NCBI GenBank assembly: GCA_022821445.1
Contig: JAJEDQ010000121.1
Coordinates: forward strand, 1-40,091
Direction: 5' to 3'
Origin: Acidimicrobiia bacterium
GTDB lineage: Bacteria > Actinomycetota > Acidimicrobiia > Acidimicrobiales > Bin134
Length of the DNA stretch: 40,091 nucleotides
Made by a program: the position numbers and the translations under genes. The notes beneath the pieces were generated by a model. That model saw only the letters and a program-made list of their open reading frames with translations. It had not been told where the DNA came from and made no database searches. Below, piece after piece: positions 17,928-26,823 of the stretch (the stretch's first letter is position 1; every line of letters starts with the position of its first letter).

Positions 17928-17933
17928 TCCCCA

Positions 17934-19499
17934 ATGGTCGAGACCATGTCGGGAATTCCCCTCGACCCCACTTACGGCGACGGGTTGCAACCAGGCGAGT
18001 ACCCCTTCACCCGCGGGCTGTACCCCACCGGCTACCGCAGCAAATTGTGGACCATGCGGATGTTTGCCGGGTTCGGAACCGCCACCGATACCAACTCCCG
18101 CTTTCACGCTCTGCTCCGAGCCGGGGGAACCGGGCTGTCCACCGCCTTCGACATGCCCACTCTCATGGGCCGCGACTCCGACCACGAGTGGTCGGTGGGC
18201 GAAGTCGGGCGCGCCGGGGTGGCTGTTGACACTTTGGCCGACATGGAGGATCTGTTCGCGGGCATCGAATTGGACAAGGTAACCACCTCGATGACCATCA
18301 ACGGGCCAGCCGCCATCTGTATGGCCATGTACATTGCGGTGGCTGAGAAGAGCGGCATCGGCCGAGCCCATCTCGGCGGGACAATCCAGAACGACATCTT
18401 GAAGGAGTACCAGGCGCAGAAGGAGTACATCTTTCCGCCCCGGCCGTCGGTCCGCCTGGTAACAGATTTGATCCGCTTCACGACCGCGGAGATGCCCCGC
18501 TGGCACCCGGTCTCCATTTCCGGCTACCACATTCGCGAGGCTGGCTCGACCGCCGCTCAAGAATTGGCTTTCACGCTGGCCAACGGATTCGCCTATGTCG
18601 AGGCCGCCATCGCCGCTGGTCTCGAAGTGGACGACTTCGCCCCCCGGCTCTCGTTCTTCTTCAACGCCCACAGCGACTTCTTTGAAGAGATCGGCAAATT
18701 CAGGGCTGCCCGCCGAATCTGGGCCTCCTGGATGAAGGACCGCTACGGTGCCACCAACCCAAAGTCGCAGATGTGTCGTTTCCACACCCAGACCGCGGGC
18801 GTCTCCCTCACTGCTCAGCAGCCCGAGAACAACATCGCCAGTGTGGCCGTCCAAGCGCTGTCGGCGGTGCTCGGAGGCACGCAGAGCCTGCACACCGACT
18901 CCTACGACGAAGCCCTGGCCCTGCCCACCGAGAAGGCTGCTCGCATCGCCCTTCGCACCCAGCAGATCGTGGCCCACGAGACCGGTGCCGCTTCGGTGGT
19001 CGACCCGCTGGGCGGCGCCCACTTCGTGGAGTGGATGACCGACGAGATGGAGCGTCAAGCCAACGAGATTTTCGACCACATAGATCAAATCGGTCGCGGC
19101 TCCATGCTGGAGGGGGTGTACGCCGGCATCGACGATGGCTACTTCGTCGGGGAGATCGCCGACGCCGCTTACCGTTTCGAACGCGAGGTGAACGCTGGTC
19201 GGCGGATCATCGTCGGAGTCAACGAATTCACCGAAAACGACGACGACGAAGCCAACCTTCTATCCATTGGACACGCCACCGAAGAGATGCAGATCAAGCG
19301 TCTCGATCAGATTCGCAGCGATCGCAACGATGACGCAGTCCGAGCTTCTCTGGCCGCGCTGGTTGAAGCCGCCGGTCAGCCCGACATCAACCTCATGCCG
19401 TCCATCATCGACGCGGTGCAGACCTATGCCACCGAGGGCGAGATCGTCGCGGCATTGGAGTCGGTGTTCGGCACCTATGTCGAGACCGCGATGGTGTGA
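17934..19499 (+). CDS. Coenzyme B12-dependent acyl-CoA mutase large subunit, isobutyryl-CoA mutase type
   Basis: 521 aa substrate-binding (TIM barrel) subunit of a two-subunit adenosylcobalamin mutase. Family landmarks are [34 protein letters not shown] (catalytic His) and [18 protein letters not shown]. At the two residues that set substrate choice it has Phe44 (MRMFAGFG) and Gln162 (YQAQKEYIF). These align by motif and by the same 118-residue spacing with F80/Q198 of isobutyryl-CoA mutase; methylmalonyl-CoA mutase has Tyr89/Arg207. The expected reaction is isobutyryl-CoA to n-butyryl-CoA, as in valine or branched-acid breakdown. It lacks the B12 domain, supplied by the next gene. The N-terminus is about 40 residues shorter than in Streptomyces IcmA. 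Confidence 0.88.
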   Translation: MVETMSGIPLDPTYGDGLQPGEYPFTRGLYPTGYRSKLWTMRMFAGFGTATDTNSRFHALLRAGGTGLSTAFDMPTLMGRDSDHEWSVGEVGRAGVAVDTLADMEDLFAGIELDKVTTSMTINGPAAICMAMYIAVAEKSGIGRAHLGGTIQNDILKEYQAQKEYIFPPRPSVRLVTDLIRFTTAEMPRWHPVSISGYHIREAGSTAAQELAFTLANGFAYVEAAIAAGLEVDDFAPRLSFFFNAHSDFFEEIGKFRAARRIWASWMKDRYGATNPKSQMCRFHTQTAGVSLTAQQPENNIASVAVQALSAVLGGTQSLHTDSYDEALALPTEKAARIALRTQQIVAHETGAASVVDPLGGAHFVEWMTDEMERQANEIFDHIDQIGRGSMLEGVYAGIDDGYFVGEIADAAYRFEREVNAGRRIIVGVNEFTENDDDEANLLSIGHATEEMQIKRLDQIRSDRNDDAVRASLAALVEAAGQPDINLMPSIIDAVQTYATEGEIVAALESVFGTYVETAMV

Positions 19500-19503
19500 C
19501 CCG

Positions 19504-19950
19504 ATGAGCGAGACACCCGGCATTTCGCCGCTGTCTGCGGACCACCAAGAGCCGCTGCGGGTGGTGCTGGCCAAGCTGGGCTTCGACGGCCATGACCGCG
19601 GCCTCAAAGTGGTAGCCCGAACCCTGCGCGACGCGGGCATGGAAGTGATCTACCTGGGACTGCGCCAGACCACCGACAGCATTGTCGCGGCCTGTGAGCA
19701 GGAGGACGCCGACGTGATCGGGCTGTCGATGCACAACGCCGGTCACCTCACTTTGGCCCCACGCATGGTGCAGGCCGTTGAGGAAGCTGGTTTGGGCGTG
19801 CCGGTGGTGATCGGCGGCATTGTGCCTGCCGAAGACGTGACCGTTCTGATCGAGGCCGGCGTGGCCGTGGTGCTTGGGCCCGGGGCATCAACCGAGGAAG
19901 TTGTGGCCGCGGTGCGAGCTGCCGTGGCCCGCCAGTCCCCAGCCCGGTGA
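19504..19950 (+). CDS. Cobalamin-binding small subunit of the mutase
   Basis: 148 aa B12-binding Rossmann-like domain. It carries the base-off motif FDGHDRGLKVVA with H30 as the lower cobalt ligand, then GLSMHNAGHLTL (the family's S/T-L segment) and GGIVPAEDVTVLIEAGVAVVLGPG, which forms the pocket for the nucleotide tail. It pairs with the large subunit 4 nt upstream to make the complete mutase, as in split isobutyryl-CoA or 2-hydroxyisobutyryl-CoA mutases. The first 17 residues before PLRVVLAKLG are a non-conserved tail. Confidence 0.92.
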   Translation: MSETPGISPLSADHQEPLRVVLAKLGFDGHDRGLKVVARTLRDAGMEVIYLGLRQTTDSIVAACEQEDADVIGLSMHNAGHLTLAPRMVQAVEEAGLGVPVVIGGIVPAEDVTVLIEAGVAVVLGPGASTEEVVAAVRAAVARQSPAR

Positions 19951-19987
19951 CCTCTCAGCCCGCGGATCCCTTCTTGGGTGTCAACCT

Positions 19988-20947
19988 GTGAACGCCCCCT
20001 CGCTCGACGAGCTGTTCGAATCGGCCCGGACCGGAAACCGGCGGGCGTTGGGCAGACTGCTCACCATGGTGGAACGCCAAGACGACAACGCCGTCTTGGT
20101 GTCCGAACGGGCCCACCGCGATGCCGGACAGGCCCGGGTGATCGGGGTGACCGGCGCCCCGGGCAGCGGCAAGTCCACCATTACCGGCCGACTGGCCGCC
20201 GTCTCCGGTGCAGCCCGGCCCGCGATATTGGCCATCGATCCCAGCTCTCCTCTGACCGGAGGGGCCATATTGGGCGACCGCATCCGCATGGACAACAACG
20301 TCAGCAGCAGTACTTTCATCCGGTCTATGGCCACGCGGGGCCACGCCGGTGGGCTGGCGGTGGCCGTGCCCGACGCGGTCCGGGTGCTCGACGCCGCGGG
20401 CTGCAACCCGATCATCGTGGAGACCGTAGGCGTTGGCCAGGTGGAGGTGACCGTCGCCGCCGCCGCCGATACCACCGTGGTGGTGGTGACCCCCGGCTGG
20501 GGCGACGCGGTGCAGGCCAACAAGGCTGGGCTGCTGGAGGTGGCCGACGTCTTCGTCGTGAACAAGGCCGACCGGCCCGACGCCCATGGTGCTCGCCGAG
20601 ACTTGGAATTGATGCTCGATCTCGGGCATCGGGGAGACTGGCGAGCCCCCATCGTCTTGACCACCGCCACCGAGGGGGAGGGCATCGACGACTTGTGGTC
20701 GGAGATCGAGCGCCACACCTCATATCTTCACCACTCCGGCGAACTGATCCGCCGCCGCTGCCGACGCCGCCGCAGCGAGGTGACCGACCGGATCGAGCTC
20801 GGCTTGCGCGACCGGGCTCTCCACATCATCGACGACCAGTCCGGTGAATCGACAATGGTCCGCGTCGAGCGCCACGAGCTCTCCCCTGCCGCGGCTGCCG
20901 AGCAGCTGCTGGCGACCCTGATCCCCGACAAACCTCCAGAAGAGTGA
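19988..20947 (+). CDS. MeaB/ArgK-type G-protein chaperone
   Basis: 319 aa GTPase of the MeaB/MMAA family. These proteins gate the loading of adenosylcobalamin and protect or reactivate B12 mutases. Motifs are the P-loop GAPGSGKST (about 56-64), the switch region IDPSSPLTGGAILGDRIRM, ETVGVGQVEVTVA (G3), NKADRPD (G4) and the C-terminal dimerisation arm. The start is the GTG at 19988; the frame is open further up inside the small-subunit gene. It stands directly after the two mutase subunits and is therefore the dedicated chaperone. In IcmF proteins the same domain is fused into the mutase. Confidence 0.92.
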   Translation: MNAPSLDELFESARTGNRRALGRLLTMVERQDDNAVLVSERAHRDAGQARVIGVTGAPGSGKSTITGRLAAVSGAARPAILAIDPSSPLTGGAILGDRIRMDNNVSSSTFIRSMATRGHAGGLAVAVPDAVRVLDAAGCNPIIVETVGVGQVEVTVAAAADTTVVVVTPGWGDAVQANKAGLLEVADVFVVNKADRPDAHGARRDLELMLDLGHRGDWRAPIVLTTATEGEGIDDLWSEIERHTSYLHHSGELIRRRCRRRRSEVTDRIELGLRDRALHIIDDQSGESTMVRVERHELSPAAAAEQLLATLIPDKPPEE

Positions 20948-20948
20948 C

Positions 20949-22664
20949 ATGAGCACCTACTCCGCCCCCTTGGAAGACATCGCCTTTGCTCTGCGCCGAA
21001 TTGCCGGTTTGGACGACCTGGCCCAGCTGCCCGCATGGAGCGATGTCGGACTCGACCACACCGAAGACCTCCTGGCCGAGGCCGGGCGACTGGCCGCCGA
21101 AGTCATGGCACCCCTCAATCGAACCGGCGATGAAGTAGGCAGCGTGCTCGACGCCAACGGCAACGTCATCACCCCCGAGGGATTTCGGCAGGCCTACCAG
21201 CAGTACATCCAGAGCGGCTGGACCGCGGTGTCGGCTCATCCCGAACACGGAGGGGCCGGATTTCCGCTGGTGGTCGACGTGGCCATCCAGGAGATGTTCA
21301 CATCAGCCAACATGGCGTTCTCGCTTTGCCCGATGTTGAGCCAGAGCGCCATCGGCGCCCTCAGCACCCACGGCAGTCCCGAGCAGAAGCACCTCTGGTT
21401 GCCCCCGCTCACCAGCGGCGCCTGGACCGGAACCATGCTATTGACCGAGCCCCAAGCGGGCTCAGACGTTGGCGCACTCACAACTCGAGCCGAACCCCAA
21501 GGAGATGGGAGCTATCGCCTGTGGGGCCAGAAGATCTTCATCACGTGGGGCGAGCACGACATGGCCGACAACATCGTCCACATTGTGCTGGCTCGCACTC
21601 CCGACGCACCGATGGGTACCCGGGGAATCTCCTTGTTCATCGTGCCCAAGTACTTGGTGGAAGCCGACGGCGCGCTGACCCAGCGAAACGACATTCGGTG
21701 CATCGGGCTTGAGCACAAGGTGGGCATACACGCCAGTCCCACCTGTGTGATGGAGCTCGACGGGGCAGTCGGAGAGCTGGTGGGAGAAGAGGGCGAGGGC
21801 ATGCGCCTTATGTTCACCATGATGAACAAGGCCCGCCTCTTGGTGGGACTCGAAGGCCTGGCGGTGGCCGAGCGGGCCTACCAGCAAGCGGCGGTCTTCG
21901 CCGCCGACCGGCGCCAGGGTAGACGCGCCGACACCGAGCCCGGTGACCAGGCACCGATAATCCAACACCCCGACGTGCGCCGCATGCTTCTGGACATGCG
22001 AGCCCGTACGGAGGCCATGCGGGGGTTGCTGCTTCTCAACGCGGCCGCGGCCGATCGCGCCGCCGGCCATCCCGATCCGGACCACCGACTGCAAGCCCAG
22101 CAGCGGGCCGAACTGCTGACGCCGGTGTCGAAGGCCTGGTGTACCGACCAGGGCGTCGAGGTGGCTTCGCTGGGCATCCAGGTACACGGCGGCATGGGAT
22201 TCATCGAGGAAACCGGGGCCGCTCAGCACTGGCGGGACAGCCGTATCGCCCCCATCTATGAGGGCACCAACGGCATCCAGGCCATCGACCTAGTCGGACG
22301 CAAGCTTCCCATGGCCGATGGCGCTCCGCTGGCGTCGCTACTAGAAGACATGACCGGTTTGGACAAGAATTTGGACCAGGCGGTCGCCGCGGTGGCCGAT
22401 GCCGCCCGGTGGCTGGGCCAGCACCCCGGCGACGACGCTTTGGCCGGAGCCACCCCGTTCCTCGAGATGCTCGGTCTCACCGTTGGCGGTTGGGTCATGG
22501 CTCAGACGTGGGACATGTCCCGACTACTCGATTCGGCCGAACCGGAGCGGGCTGACTTCTGGAGGGCAAAGCAGACATCCAGCCGCTTCTACCTCGATCA
22601 GATCCTCCCGACGGCCCCTGCCCTGCTCTCCGCAGTCACTTCTGGAGCAGCCGCCCTGGACTAG
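20949..22664 (+). CDS. Acyl-CoA dehydrogenase (DmdC-like long form)
   Basis: 571 aa FAD-dependent dehydrogenase of the long acyl-CoA dehydrogenase group, which includes 3-methylmercaptopropionyl-CoA dehydrogenase. Motifs are LLTEPQAGSDVGALTTRA, GQKIFITWGEHDM, GLEHKVGIHASPTC, GIQVHGGMGFIEETGAAQHWRD and IAPIYEGTNGIQAIDLVGRK, with the catalytic Glu in YEGTNG. A C-terminal helical extension of about 120 residues follows. The ATG comes one base after the stop of the G-protein gene, so it belongs to the mutase operon. With an isobutyryl-CoA mutase upstream, a butyryl-CoA or related branched substrate is plausible but not shown. Confidence 0.92.
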   Translation: MSTYSAPLEDIAFALRRIAGLDDLAQLPAWSDVGLDHTEDLLAEAGRLAAEVMAPLNRTGDEVGSVLDANGNVITPEGFRQAYQQYIQSGWTAVSAHPEHGGAGFPLVVDVAIQEMFTSANMAFSLCPMLSQSAIGALSTHGSPEQKHLWLPPLTSGAWTGTMLLTEPQAGSDVGALTTRAEPQGDGSYRLWGQKIFITWGEHDMADNIVHIVLARTPDAPMGTRGISLFIVPKYLVEADGALTQRNDIRCIGLEHKVGIHASPTCVMELDGAVGELVGEEGEGMRLMFTMMNKARLLVGLEGLAVAERAYQQAAVFAADRRQGRRADTEPGDQAPIIQHPDVRRMLLDMRARTEAMRGLLLLNAAAADRAAGHPDPDHRLQAQQRAELLTPVSKAWCTDQGVEVASLGIQVHGGMGFIEETGAAQHWRDSRIAPIYEGTNGIQAIDLVGRKLPMADGAPLASLLEDMTGLDKNLDQAVAAVADAARWLGQHPGDDALAGATPFLEMLGLTVGGWVMAQTWDMSRLLDSAEPERADFWRAKQTSSRFYLDQILPTAPALLSAVTSGAAALD

Positions 22665-22672
22665 CCGCTCTG

Positions 22673-23071
22673 CTAACCGCCCAAGCGCTCGCGGGCAGAA
22701 GCACTGCGGGACAATAGGTGAGCGGGCACCGTCGCCCCGTTTACCACCACGTCTCCTCCGGCGTCGTCTCCGGCCCCCGCGGGCAGCTCGTCAACGTCGC
22801 CGTTCGATCCATCAGCCAACTCCCCCGCCTCGGACGCCGCCTCAGCGGCAGCCCGCTTGACCAGGAAGTCCTCCCATTCAGCCTCTTTGACCAGCTTGTC
22901 CCGGTGGATCGAACCCCGCTCGGCCCCGCTGTCGAATCGCACCCAATAGCGCAGCCAGCGCATGCCGGTATGCATCATCACCTCGCCGGAAGTCCCCTCG
23001 GCAACCCCGGCCAAATCTTCGGCAAGGACAACTCTCTCTCGCCGTTCCAAGACGTCGGATCCCCCGGCCAT
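22673..23071 (-). CDS. Hypothetical actinobacterial protein
   Basis: 132 aa, not assigned to a known family. The N-terminal half looks like a small beta domain (EVMMHTGMRWLRYWVRFDSG, SIHRDKLVKEAEWEDFL). A Glu/Ala/Gly/Asp-rich linker follows, then the short C-terminal motif VPAHLLSRSASARERLGG. I have seen that kind of ending in other small actinobacterial proteins of unknown role. The start is supported by TACCCT six nt before the ATG. It is divergent from the M23 peptidase gene and converges on the acyl-CoA dehydrogenase gene 8 bp away. Confidence 0.7.
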   Translation of the reverse strand: MAGGSDVLERRERVVLAEDLAGVAEGTSGEVMMHTGMRWLRYWVRFDSGAERGSIHRDKLVKEAEWEDFLVKRAAAEAASEAGELADGSNGDVDELPAGAGDDAGGDVVVNGATVPAHLLSRSASARERLGG

Positions 23072-23077
23072 TCCCTC

Positions 23078-23083
23078 AGGGTA
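23078..23083 (-). promoter_or_regulatory. Leaderless -10 box of the hypothetical gene 22673-23071
   Basis: TACCCT on the minus strand lies 6 nt before the ATG at 23071. Confidence 0.45.
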
Positions 23084-23169
23084 ACTGCGACATGCAGACC
23101 CGGAGAAACCGCCGCAGACCCCTACAGGTCATTGACCACAAAGGCAACTTCAGTCACACTGAACTCGTC

Positions 23170-24510
23170 ATGCGTCGACTCATTCGGATCCTTGTCCTTC
23201 TAGCAGTCATAGCGCTGTTGGGATTGAGTGCACCCAGCGCCGCCCAAGACTCTTTCTTCGAAGAACGGCAGCAGCAGATTGAAGAAAAAAAGCGAGAGAT
23301 CGAAGAGCGTCGCCGAGAACAACTCGCACTTCAGCGCGCCGCACTGTTTGCCATCAAAGAGCTCGATGTAGCCAACGCCCAGATCGAAGAGGTGGACCTG
23401 CACCTCAAGCAGGTCAATTCGTGGATCGCCGCGGCCGAAGCCCGCCTGGGAGCGGTGGAGCTCTCCCGCACCGCAGCCCAAGAGCGGGTGGTCGACGCCC
23501 AAGAGCGAGCCGCCGAAGTCGGGCTCGAGATCACTGCAATCCGAGAGCAACTACAAGGCCAAGTGGTCCAGATCTATCTCGATTTCGTATACGAACCCAA
23601 TTTCCTCCTCGAAGACGGCGACCCCAACCGAAACGCCCGTCGCCAGTTCTACATAGAGGAGCTGGGGGCCGACGCTCAGGTGCTCATTGACCGGCTGCGT
23701 CGGGCGTTCGACGACCAGGAAGCTTCGGTGCGACAAGCCGAGCAGGCCCAAGCCGACATCGAGCAGGCCCAAGCCGACATCGAAGAGGCATTGACCGAGC
23801 TGGCCGAGCTCAGAGAGGCCCAAGAACGACTTCAAGCGGAGTGGAACCGAGAGCGGGAAATCCTCCAAGCGAGAATCGCTGTCGAGGCCCAAGAACAGGC
23901 CGACATCGAGGGCGAAATTTCTGGACTCGAGCTGAACATCGAAGAAATCGAAGACGAGATCGAGCGTGAGCGGGAGCGAATTCGTCTAGAAGAAGAACGG
24001 CGGAAGCGCGAGGCAGAACTGGCCCGCTTGGCCGAGTTGGAGCGTCAACGCCAAGAGGACTTAGCCCGCTTGGCCGAACAGGAGCGGGCTGGCCAATTCG
24101 ACAACATCGAAATCCCCGCTCCCCCGACATTCTTCCGGCCGGTAACCGGACCGGCTGGGTCGGGGTTCGGCAACCGGGTCCACCCCATATTCGGAACCGT
24201 CCGGTTCCACGCGGGTCTCGACTTCAGCAACAACATGGGCGACCCCATCGTTGCTGCTGCCTCCGGCACCGTCACCCAGGCGAGATTCCGAGAGGGCTAC
24301 GGCAACACCATCGTCATCGACCACGGCGGTGGGTGGACAACGCTGTACGCCCACCTCTCGGGCTTCAACGTCTCCACCGGAGAAGAAGTTGACATCGGAG
24401 AGCAGATCGGCCTGGTCGGAAGCACCGGTTGGTCCACCGGACCCCACCTCCACTTCGAAGTCCGCTATCGGGGGTCACCTCGCGACCCGGCCAAGTATCT
24501 CAGTCTCTGA
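23170..24510 (+). CDS. Secreted M23 peptidase (LytM domain) with coiled-coil region
   Basis: 446 aa from the ATG at 23170. This start puts a signal peptide at the N-terminus (MRRLIRILVLLAVIALLGLS, cut probably after APSAA); the upstream ATG at 23092 would bury it. A long charged coiled coil (about 30-310, rich in Glu, Gln and Arg) follows. The C-terminal LytM domain begins at FFRPVTGPAGSGFGNRVHP and has the zinc ligands HAGLD and HLHFE, so it should be catalytically active. The layout matches EnvC/NlpD-like or RipA-associated cell-wall hydrolases that cut peptidoglycan cross-bridges during division. A perfect AQADIEQ/AQADIEE heptad duplication is seen in the coil. Confidence 0.9.
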   Translation: MRRLIRILVLLAVIALLGLSAPSAAQDSFFEERQQQIEEKKREIEERRREQLALQRAALFAIKELDVANAQIEEVDLHLKQVNSWIAAAEARLGAVELSRTAAQERVVDAQERAAEVGLEITAIREQLQGQVVQIYLDFVYEPNFLLEDGDPNRNARRQFYIEELGADAQVLIDRLRRAFDDQEASVRQAEQAQADIEQAQADIEEALTELAELREAQERLQAEWNREREILQARIAVEAQEQADIEGEISGLELNIEEIEDEIERERERIRLEEERRKREAELARLAELERQRQEDLARLAEQERAGQFDNIEIPAPPTFFRPVTGPAGSGFGNRVHPIFGTVRFHAGLDFSNNMGDPIVAAASGTVTQARFREGYGNTIVIDHGGGWTTLYAHLSGFNVSTGEEVDIGEQIGLVGSTGWSTGPHLHFEVRYRGSPRDPAKYLSL

Positions 24511-24585
24511 CTGCACCGGGATCAGTGCCTCCAGCAAGCCTCAGCTCGGTTGTCTTTGACCCGGTCTCAAGGCAAGACTGAGCCA

Positions 24586-25752
24586 ATGGAGGCCTTGGTC
24601 TTTGAGCGCAAGCCCGCTCGCTATGTGGCCGCCGCGGTGGCTTCACGGGTGGTTCCCGGTGCAGGGGGCGGGGTAGGTCCACTCCGCTTGCGCGACATCG
24701 AACCGCCTGAACTGCCCGGACCGGAATGGCACACCATTCGACCTCGGCTAACCGGCATCTGCGGGTCCGACCTGGCCACGGTGGAGGGCCGGTCCTCCCG
24801 CTATTTCGAACCGCTGGTGTCGTTCCCGTTCGTCCCCGGTCACGAAGTTGTGGGCATCGATGAGGATGGGCGTCGATTGGCCCTCGAACCGGTCCTGGGG
24901 CCAGCGGCCCGAGGTGAACCGCTCCCGTTCCCCGGCGCTGCCCCCGGCGACGGAGACGACTACGGCTATCTCCTCGGAGGCACCATCAAGGACGGCATCC
25001 AGATCGGCTTTTGCTCCAGTACGGGTGGCGGGTGGGGAGAAATGCTGGTCGCGCACCAGAGCCAACTCCATCCAGTGCCCGATCACTTCAGTGACGAAGC
25101 AGCCGTCATGCTGGAGCCCGCCGCCGGAGGGGTCCACGCCGCCGTGAAGGCCCAAGTCGAGTCCGGGGCCTCGGTGGCCGTGCTGGGAGCAGGCACCATG
25201 GGATTGTGCTCGCTGGCCGCATTGCGGTCGCTCACCTCCGCCGGGACCATCATCGTTACCGCCAAATACCCCCATCAGCGGGACCTGGCCGACGCTCTGG
25301 GCGCAGACATCATCGTCAACCCCGATGAGGTTCGACGCGCCGTGCGGAGGTATAGCGGCTGTCGGATGCTGGGCAACTACCTATCGGGCGGGGTGGATGT
25401 CACCATCGACGCGGTGGGCAGTCCGGCATCGGTAGCCGATGCCATCGCCATCACCAGGCCTCGGGGCCGAGTGGTGTTGTTGGGCATGCCTGAATCGGCT
25501 CGAATCGACCTGACCGGACTATGGCATCGTGAGACCGAACTGGTCGGCGCCTACACCTACGGAACCGAGAACCTTCCGGATGGACAAACTGCCACCAGCT
25601 TCGCGATGGCATTCGATCTAGTGGCCTCAGCCAACCTGGAGCGCTTGGTCTCAGCCCGCTATCCCCTGGACCGCTATCGGGAGGCCGTCGCCCACGCCGC
25701 CGAAGCCGGGGCTCGAGGCGCGATCAAGGTGGTGTTCGAGCAGAACGCTTGA
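24586..25752 (+). CDS. Zinc-type alcohol dehydrogenase family protein (MDR)
   Basis: 388 aa medium-chain dehydrogenase/reductase. The start chosen is the ATG at 24586 (MEALVFERKPARY), where homology begins; the frame opens 12 codons earlier. The catalytic domain has GICGSDLATVEG and FPFVPGHEVVG. The cofactor domain has VAVLGAGTMGLCSLAAL. The four-cysteine structural zinc loop of classical alcohol dehydrogenases is absent: the region holds PVLGPAARGEPLPFPG and an inserted GDGDDYGYL. Relatives oxidise polyols, threonine or formaldehyde adducts; the substrate here is unknown. It converges on the Ldh-family gene with a 3-bp gap. Confidence 0.85.
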   Translation: MEALVFERKPARYVAAAVASRVVPGAGGGVGPLRLRDIEPPELPGPEWHTIRPRLTGICGSDLATVEGRSSRYFEPLVSFPFVPGHEVVGIDEDGRRLALEPVLGPAARGEPLPFPGAAPGDGDDYGYLLGGTIKDGIQIGFCSSTGGGWGEMLVAHQSQLHPVPDHFSDEAAVMLEPAAGGVHAAVKAQVESGASVAVLGAGTMGLCSLAALRSLTSAGTIIVTAKYPHQRDLADALGADIIVNPDEVRRAVRRYSGCRMLGNYLSGGVDVTIDAVGSPASVADAIAITRPRGRVVLLGMPESARIDLTGLWHRETELVGAYTYGTENLPDGQTATSFAMAFDLVASANLERLVSARYPLDRYREAVAHAAEAGARGAIKVVFEQNA

Positions 25753-25755
25753 TCG

Positions 25756-26823
25756 CTAGGAGCCCAGCGGGGCCAGTCCGAAGTCGGCGCCGATGGCACT
25801 GATCTCTTCCACCAGGGCAACCGGCAAGGGAATGCCCTGAGCCAGCCGTTCGGCCCGGTTCTCGTGCTCAATCTCGCCGGGCACATAGATCCGGTCGACT
25901 CCCTCGGCCCGCTCGGTGTTGTGTACGTCTCGGATGAGCTGGTCCATCTGCTCCCGAAACCGGTCCAATCCGCAGAACCGCTCCAGATCCAGGGTCAGGA
26001 ACATCCAGCCCTTGGCCAGCCGGCGATTTCCCACCAATTCGCATTCCGTCTGTTCTGTGTGCCCGAAGCTGCTGCCGGCAACGATCCCGGAGAGCACTTC
26101 CACCATCAGCGCGATGCCAAACCCCTTGTAGCCCCCGAACCAGCACAGATTCTGGGCTGAAGCCGTCGCCGTGTCCGTGGTTGGCCGTCCCAGATCATCG
26201 TTGGCCCATCCTTCGGGGATGGTCGCATCACCGCGCTTTTTGGCCAGCAATATCTTGTTCCCGGCCACCGCGGTAGTGGCGATGTCGTACACCACCGGCA
26301 GTTCTTCCCCGGCGGGAACCGCCCAGGAGAATGGATTGGTGGAGAAGATGCCCGATCGGCCGCCATAGGGAGGCACAATGGCCGGGCCGTTTTGCACCGC
26401 CATGGCGAAGCAGCCGGCTTCGGCCGCAGGGAGGGTGTAGTAGGCCAAGGCACCCAGGTGGGTTCCCTCTCGTACGGTGACTGCCGCCACCCCGTGGGCC
26501 TTGGCCCGCTCCACGGCCAGTTCCATAGCCGCCACCCCGGACACCTGCCCAAATCCAATCCCACCGTCCATCATCACTGTGGCACCGTCGTCCCGAATCA
26601 CAGACACTTCTGTGACCGGCCGTAGATGGCCAGACTTCAGCCGGGCCACATACAGCTCAATCAAGTGGGCGCCATGGGAGTCCACACCCCGCAGGTCGGC
26701 TTCCACCAGGTTGTCGACCACGACTTCAGCTTGATCGGCGGGCACACCCAATCCCTCAAGAATGGCGATCTCGTAGCGCCGCAAAACGTCGTGGTCCACT
26801 GGGACCACATTGGCATCGCTCAC
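25756..26823 (-). CDS. Ldh family oxidoreductase (malate/L-sulfolactate/ureidoglycolate type)
   Basis: 355 aa NAD(P)-dependent dehydrogenase of the type-2 malate/L-lactate dehydrogenase family, which is unrelated to the Rossmann lactate dehydrogenases. Typical parts are EADLRGVDSHGAHLIELYV with the catalytic His, GATVMMDGGIGFGQV, HLGALAYYTLPAAEAG, GRSGIFSTNPFSWAVP and FGGYKGFGIALMVEVLSGI. Substrates of the family are 2-hydroxy acids such as malate, sulfolactate or ureidoglycolate; which one cannot be read from the sequence. The GTG start overlaps the stop of the split DoxX gene as GTGA, so the two are coupled. Confidence 0.9.
   Translation of the reverse strand: MSDANVVPVDHDVLRRYEIAILEGLGVPADQAEVVVDNLVEADLRGVDSHGAHLIELYVARLKSGHLRPVTEVSVIRDDGATVMMDGGIGFGQVSGVAAMELAVERAKAHGVAAVTVREGTHLGALAYYTLPAAEAGCFAMAVQNGPAIVPPYGGRSGIFSTNPFSWAVPAGEELPVVYDIATTAVAGNKILLAKKRGDATIPEGWANDDLGRPTTDTATASAQNLCWFGGYKGFGIALMVEVLSGIVAGSSFGHTEQTECELVGNRRLAKGWMFLTLDLERFCGLDRFREQMDQLIRDVHNTERAEGVDRIYVPGEIEHENRAERLAQGIPLPVALVEEISAIGADFGLAPLGS

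Noticed and set aside
17934-19499. Methylmalonyl-CoA mutase call
   Set aside because: Phe44 and Gln162 replace the Tyr/Arg pair needed for the free carboxylate of methylmalonyl-CoA; only the fold is shared.
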